From an uncultured Prevotella sp. (lineage in GTDB: Bacteria; Bacteroidota; Bacteroidia; Bacteroidales; Bacteroidaceae): 7,735 bases of DNA. Below, piece after piece: positions 6,620 through 7,735 of the stretch (position 1 is the stretch's first letter; every line of letters starts with the position of its first letter). The notes below the pieces were generated by a model. The model was not told the origin of the DNA, ran no database searches, and saw nothing but the letters and a program-made list of their open reading frames with translations. Where the stretch lies: positions 1-7,735 of the forward strand of contig CAMGFM010000056.1 of the NCBI GenBank assembly GCA_946055365.1, in the 5' to 3' direction. Made by a program: the position numbers and the translations under genes.

Positions 6620-7285
6620 ATGGCCCTGACTTTGGACATACTGAGACAATGGTTCTGGCAGTTCAACCGCGAATACTTCGCAGGTGAGCTGCCAGAGCCG
6701 CGTCTGTATCTGTCAAGGGCGCGCACGCGGCTGGGCAACATGTCCTTCAGGCGCGGGCGGTTCACAGGCAGGCCCACAGACTTTGCCATTGGCATAAGCA
6801 CGTGCTATCAGCTCACTCAAAAGGAGTGTCAGGAGGTGCTGATACACGAGATGATACATTATTTTATAGCCTACAGGCGCATTGCCGACACCTCCTCCCA
6901 TGGCCGCATGTTTCGCAGTATCATGCAGCACATCAACAGTCGCTATGGCTGGAACATCACCGTGTCGTGCCGCCAGTCGTCGTTGCGGCCCTCCGAGAGC
7001 GAGTGTGCCGCTTCTGGCGGTAGCAGCACACGGCGTTATACGGTGCTGGCACTGGAGCTTAAGAACGGCAAGTGTATGCTGAGTGTGGTGTCTCCCAAGA
7101 GCGTGACACGCATAGAAAAGCTCTTGCATGGGGTTGGTGCGGTGGCAAGCCATGCGTGGTATGCCACCGATGACGATTTCTTCTTCATGTATCCCAAGGT
7201 GCGCAGTCTGAGGGCTATTAGGGTTGACAGGGATGTGTATGAGGCGAAGACTGCTGCCATGACTCCTCTCTCCGTCAAGCCATGA
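6620..7285 (+). CDS. SprT-like zinc metalloprotease domain protein
   Basis: Residues 1-118 match the SprT-like domain: an N-terminal helix (LRQWFWQFNREYF), a GNMSFRRGRF segment (39-48), and the zinc motif HEMIH with His76, catalytic Glu77 and His80. The likely third ligand is His94 in SSHGRMF, at the usual distance. Eukaryotic relatives (SPRTN/Spartan) cut DNA-protein crosslinks; the role of the bacterial proteins is less settled. The C-terminal 100 residues show no paired CxxC motifs, so the zinc ribbon found in many SprT proteins is absent. They are replaced by a strand-rich stretch with an aromatic patch (DDDFFFMY, 184-191) that I do not recognise. No signal peptide is seen, so it is cytosolic. 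It is last in the group behind the helicase, which fits a DNA-repair role by inference, and is followed at once by a terminator. Confidence 0.87.
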   Translation: MALTLDILRQWFWQFNREYFAGELPEPRLYLSRARTRLGNMSFRRGRFTGRPTDFAIGISTCYQLTQKECQEVLIHEMIHYFIAYRRIADTSSHGRMFRSIMQHINSRYGWNITVSCRQSSLRPSESECAASGGSSTRRYTVLALELKNGKCMLSVVSPKSVTRIEKLLHGVGAVASHAWYATDDDFFFMYPKVRSLRAIRVDRDVYEAKTAAMTPLSVKP

Positions 7286-7298
7286 CACAAGGACATTG

Positions 7299-7332
7299 TG
7301 CCGCCCCGCATTGTGTGGAGTGGCATTTTTTT
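7299..7332 (+). terminator. Intrinsic terminator after the SprT-like gene
   Basis: TGCCGCCCC (7299-7307) pairs with GGAGTGGCA (7317-7325) through nine positions with one G-T wobble and one C-A mismatch. The loop is 9 nt, and seven T residues follow at once (7326-7332). It starts 13 nt after the SprT-like stop and should end the helicase transcript. Confidence 0.78.
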
Positions 7333-7495
7333 GTTTTGAAAAGCCGCTTTGCTGTTTGCCGAATGTAGCTTTGCTTTTTTTTCATGCGTCACTTTGCGTT
7401 TGCCAAAGTGTCGTCTTGCATTTCCCAAGAGCCACTTTGTGATTCCAAAAGTGCCACTCCGCATTTCCCAAGTGCCACTATTCGTTTTTCCAAGA
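7321..7495. repeat. Degenerate 22-bp tandem repeat array
   Basis: About eight head-to-tail units fill the convergent spacer. The clear ones start at 7343, 7365, 7387, 7409, 7431, 7453 (21 bp) and 7474; a weaker one at 7321-7342 overlaps the terminator, and a partial unit (GCCGC) begins at 7496. The unit is roughly GCCACTTTG, five variable bases, then CCCAAGAG or CCAAAAGT. As 22 is not a multiple of three, the array is not a protein repeat. There are no unique spacers, so it is not CRISPR. Several units can fold into small hairpins. Units vary at many positions, so the array is old or mutates quickly. The remaining spacer, 7496-7626, shows no gene or clear signal beyond a short TCTC-AC-GAGA palindrome. 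Confidence 0.82.
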
Positions 7496-7626
7496 GCCGC
7501 ATCGAGTTACCATGACACCTCTTCACTTCATCCAATCGCCGCCTCGTCTCACGAGAAGCCGTGATGTGCATGTGCATATAGCGTGATGAGGACCCGTGTC
7601 AGCGTCCGTATGGGCGGCAGGGGCGC

Positions 7627-7681
7627 AAAAAAAGGTGGGTCTCCATGTCCTTTTAAAAAAACGGGACAAGAGATCCACCTT
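7627..7681 (-). terminator. Intrinsic terminator of tmRNA
   Basis: Read on the minus strand, AAGGTGG (from 7681) and CCACCTT (ending 7632) close a long stem. It continues inward with a G-T wobble, GAGA/TCTC, a small internal bulge and a GGACA/TGTCC helix around an A/T-rich loop. A seven-base T-run follows on that strand (A residues at 7627-7633 on the plus strand). It begins 13 nt past the tmRNA 3' end. The plus-strand direction has no T-run, so it acts for the minus strand. Confidence 0.88.
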
Positions 7682-7694
7682 GTGATGAGTGCTG

Positions 7695-7735
7695 TGGAGC
7701 TGGTGGGATTCGAACCCACGTCCAAACAGGGAAAC
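7695..7735 (-). ncRNA. ssrA: tmRNA (ssrA), 3' end only
   Basis: The minus strand reads GTTTGGAC, then a five-pair T-stem GTGGG/CCCAC (7715-7719 with 7703-7707) around TTCGAAT, the acceptor strand CAGCTCC (7696-7702) and discriminator A (7695). This closely parallels the E. coli tmRNA end (GGACGCGGGTTCAACTCCCGCC then AGCTCCA, allowing substitutions). tmRNA rescues stalled ribosomes with SmpB and adds a degradation tag. The tRNA-like 3' CCA is not encoded (CAG follows the discriminator), so it must be added after transcription. The tag reading frame and 5' half lie beyond the window. A plain tRNA is unlikely because the bases upstream of the T-stem do not look like an anticodon arm and variable loop. 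Confidence 0.9.

Noticed and set aside
4567..7285. Helicase, thioredoxin-like protein and SprT-like protease as an anti-phage system
   Set aside because: The helicase is a compact RecD/Pif1-like form with no nuclease or defence domain, the middle protein is exported, and no mobile or defence genes surround them; ordinary housekeeping fits better.
7321..7495. CRISPR array or protein-coding repeat
   Set aside because: Units abut with no unique spacers, and a 22-bp period breaks any reading frame; open frames on either strand across it (7036-7464 and 7389-7577 minus, 7349-7564 plus) are shadows without recognisable content.
7695..7735. Ordinary tRNA at the right edge
   Set aside because: The acceptor and T-arm match the tmRNA 3' end, and the sequence before the T-stem (GTTTGGAC) fits tmRNA rather than a tRNA variable loop.

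Overview
The window reads as chromosomal DNA from a Bacteroidota member, most likely order Bacteroidales (Prevotella-like is my guess; the genus is not proven). Grounds: a promoter with the Bacteroides-type TTTG / TAnnTTTG boxes ahead of the first gene, leaders that mostly lack Shine-Dalgarno sequences, exported proteins whose predicted cleavage site is A-x-A followed by Q, and the gene families present. Codons are rich in G and C at third positions, which explains the many long antisense and off-frame open frames; I treat these as shadows.

Layout. Positions 1-128 hold a promoter with a 9-bp-arm inverted repeat overlapping its -33 box. Three plus-strand genes follow: an exported bleomycin-hydrolase/PepC-type cysteine aminopeptidase (129-1538); a D-Ala-D-Ala carboxypeptidase of peptidase family S13 (1538-3193, start overlapping the previous stop), preceded in frame by a two-helix membrane anchor and a PH-like domain; and a YbdG-like MscS-family mechanosensitive channel (3228-4391). 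A 175-bp spacer (4392-4566) holds three imperfect direct repeats with alternating purine-pyrimidine tracts. A second group follows: a RecD/Pif1-like SF1B helicase with a GTG start and a strong Shine-Dalgarno (4567-6033), an exported TlpA-like thioredoxin-fold protein (6058-6591) and a SprT-like zinc metalloprotease (6620-7285). This group ends in a good intrinsic terminator (7299-7332). The convergent spacer after it carries a degenerate 22-bp tandem array (about 7321-7495). At the right edge, on the minus strand, lie the 3' end of tmRNA (ssrA) and its terminator.

Functionally the first group concerns the cell envelope: periplasmic peptide trimming, peptidoglycan remodelling and osmotic protection. 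The second mixes DNA metabolism (helicase, SprT-like protease) with an envelope redox protein. Genes within each group are 24-34 nt apart or overlap, so two transcription units are likely, though the second lacks an obvious primary promoter.

Nothing here looks like a defence system, phage or transposon. The best leads are the PH-like/DacB fusion with an internal signal peptide, the 22-bp tandem array with partly compensatory hairpins, and the repeat cluster before the helicase.
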